From: CAVXFB01 sp963760935 | GTDB taxonomy: Bacteria; Planctomycetota; Planctomycetia; Pirellulales; Thermoguttaceae | Direction of reading: 5' to 3' | Assembly (NCBI GenBank): GCA_963760935.1 | Contig: CAVXFB010000003.1 | Coordinates: 992,001-1,056,000 of the forward strand | DNA length: 64,000 nt | Shown here: positions 62,756-64,000 of the stretch, piece after piece | Layout of the letters: each line of letters starts with the position of its first letter | Numbering within the stretch: position 1 is the stretch's first letter | Notes under the pieces: generated by a model | What the model saw: the letters and a program-made list of their open reading frames with translations, nothing else | What the model was told of the DNA's origin: nothing | Databases searched by the model: none | Made by a program: the position numbers and the translations under genes

Positions 62756-63838
62756 ATGGACTCTCATGGAGCGGGTGCCGCACGTCAGCCGGGATCACCG
62801 CGCGGTTTTACGCTGGTGGAGCTGCTGGTTGTGATTGCGATCATTGGGATTCTGATCTCATTGCTGCTGCCGGCCGTGCAAGCGGCGCGAGAAGCGGCGC
62901 GTCGGATGCAGTGCAGGAACAACGTGAAACAGATCGGTTTGGCGCTGCAAAACTACACGCAAGTTCTTAATGCGTTTCCGGCCGGCTGTGTTGTGTCGCT
63001 GGGCGTAACGAATCCGTCGCAACACGCTTACGATCCGTTTAATGAGGCGGCAAATCCGGCCGCGCCAGCCGGGTCCCACGGCACGAGTTGGATGCTCATG
63101 ATTCTGCCCTACGTCGAACAGCAGAATCTATACGCACGCTGGGATTTTACCAAGAACGTCGTCAACAATGCCGCGGTGGCCCAAACCGACGTCGCCGGTT
63201 TCTACTGTCCCAGCCGTCGCAATGGCATCCGAGCGGAAGACAAGTTGGTCAGCCCGGGGAATCCCTCGCGAGGACGAATGGCAGGAGACTCCCCGCCCTC
63301 GTTCTGGTCAGCCGGCGGGACAGATTATGGCGGCTGCATCGGGGCCACAAACGGTTGGGATGATTCCGTGTCCGGAAACCTGAATCACCGTTTCACCGAA
63401 AGTGGCGCGGGCTCGGGCACTGGAAAGCCGTGGTGGTTTCGAGGGGATGGCCTCACGCCGTCGCTGGTCGGCATTTTCCTGCCCAACAGCAAAACGACGT
63501 TCGCAGACATCCGAGACGGTTCCTCGAACACCATCATGATTGGCGAAATGCAGCGGCTCGACTCGACCACCAAGGAGCGGCACAGCCAAGACGGCTGGGC
63601 ATTAGGGGGAGTAGCCACCCTGTTCACCACCGCTAACGAAAGCCACAACGGAGGACACGGAGCGGGCACTGGCGGATTGAACAACGAGTACTTCGAATCG
63701 CCCGGCAGTGACCATGTTGGCGGCGCCAATTTCGGCCTTGCCGATGGCTCCGTTCATTTCATTAGCGAGAACATCGACTCCGATTTGTTCGATCGGCTGG
63801 GCTCGATGCAAGATGGGCTACCTGGCTTCCTTCCTTAG
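62756..63838 (+). CDS. DUF1559 domain prepilin-type protein
   Basis: 360 residues. SPRGFTLVELLVVIAIIGILIS with the canonical Gly-Phe processing site at residues 20-21, then LLPAVQAAREAARRMQCRNNVKQIGLAL. The C-terminal DHVGGANFGLADGSVHFI matches the His-x9-Asp-Gly signature. A lipoprotein gene begins 18 bases later. Confidence 0.94.
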   Translation: MDSHGAGAARQPGSPRGFTLVELLVVIAIIGILISLLLPAVQAAREAARRMQCRNNVKQIGLALQNYTQVLNAFPAGCVVSLGVTNPSQHAYDPFNEAANPAAPAGSHGTSWMLMILPYVEQQNLYARWDFTKNVVNNAAVAQTDVAGFYCPSRRNGIRAEDKLVSPGNPSRGRMAGDSPPSFWSAGGTDYGGCIGATNGWDDSVSGNLNHRFTESGAGSGTGKPWWFRGDGLTPSLVGIFLPNSKTTFADIRDGSSNTIMIGEMQRLDSTTKERHSQDGWALGGVATLFTTANESHNGGHGAGTGGLNNEYFESPGSDHVGGANFGLADGSVHFISENIDSDLFDRLGSMQDGLPGFLP

Positions 63839-63856
63839 TCAACGAGGATGCGCAAC

Positions 63857-64000
63857 ATGAGATTGAATCAGCGTCCGTTGACAGGGCCCGGTGGAAATCA
63901 AATCGCGGTTCATCCCTTTCCGGGCACAGTTCGTGGGCAGGCGATCGTCGCGATGTGCGTGCCGCTACTGATTATGTCCGGTTGTGGTGGCCACGGTAAC
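63857..64000 (+). CDS. Lipoprotein downstream of DUF1559, 3' partial
   Basis: Open to the window end (48 residues). ATG at 63857; a hydrophobic segment ends in the lipobox IMSGC followed by GGHGN. As at 29254-31234, a DUF1559 gene is paired with a lipoprotein, here downstream. The domain after the lipobox is outside the window. Confidence 0.75.
   Translation, partial: MRLNQRPLTGPGGNQIAVHPFPGTVRGQAIVAMCVPLLIMSGCGGHGN

Noticed and set aside
1..64000. CRISPR array
   Set aside because: Repeats in the window are palindromic, dispersed or in pairs; no regularly spaced direct-repeat array and no cas genes.

Overview
The window looks like a planctomycete chromosome, probably Pirellulales-like. The evidence is three DUF1559 prepilin-type genes with the FTLVELLVVI signal and a C-terminal His-x9-Asp-Gly motif, lipoproteins paired with them, several PEP-CTERM proteins, a DUF2760/Hsp70 cluster, a GC content that appears high by eye, and many short palindromic repeats between and inside genes. 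This is inference from gene content; there is no rRNA or marker phylogeny here.

Layout. 1-4.3 kb: an Aas-like phospholipid reacylation pair (MFS-PlsC fusion plus acyl-ACP synthetase) and a secreted unknown. 4.6-11.3 kb: cold-shock protein, LTXXQ periplasmic protein, LptF/G permease, class I aminotransferase, ComF, DUF502 and hemC. 11.3-14.1 kb: a DUF1559 gene and an outer-membrane barrel, both on the minus strand. 14.3-17.1 kb: exopolysaccharide sugar-phosphate transferase and a GT4 glycosyltransferase. 17.2-23.4 kb: an unknown barrel-like protein, DUF2760, Hsp70 and a 651-residue unknown. 23.6-27.1 kb: a XylR-type AraC regulator and a PEP-CTERM protein with a sulfatase-modifying-factor-like domain. 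27.5-29.1 kb: an ISKra4-type element with intact ends and target duplication. 29.2-36.2 kb: EF-hand lipoprotein, DUF1559, glgC, an HMA-DsrE fusion and a membrane TPR protein. 36.5-40.5 kb: two tandem LamG PEP-CTERM genes with long, conserved 5' leaders, separated by palindromic elements. 41-46.3 kb: HTH-receiver regulator, RluA-type pseudouridine synthase, zinc-ribbon membrane protein, a duplicated fragment of the smc 3' end and a frameshifted PEP-CTERM gene. 46.9-52.6 kb: smc and a FlgI-like lipoprotein. 52.8-53.8 kb: a VapBC-like module with a second antitoxin. 53.8-59.3 kb: OleC-like ligase, mntP, serine acetyltransferase, hisH and an OmpA-type lipoprotein. 59.4-64 kb: a 290-bp inverted-repeat element, tRNA-Ser(GGA), an intact IS701-type element, a winged-helix regulator, a third DUF1559 gene and the start of its lipoprotein.

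Three observations stand out. (1) A 75-bp palindromic element sits in frame inside two unrelated proteins, adding about 25 residues to each. (2) About 400-nt leaders precede the two LamG PEP-CTERM genes, each behind a TTGACA-N16-TACAAT promoter; they are conserved in blocks, and part of one block recurs, with an extra hairpin, in the leader of a third PEP-CTERM gene. This is a candidate cis-acting RNA for cell-surface protein expression. (3) Several otherwise well-conserved genes, including smc, carry single-base frameshifts, so assembly indels must be considered before calling any of them pseudogenes.
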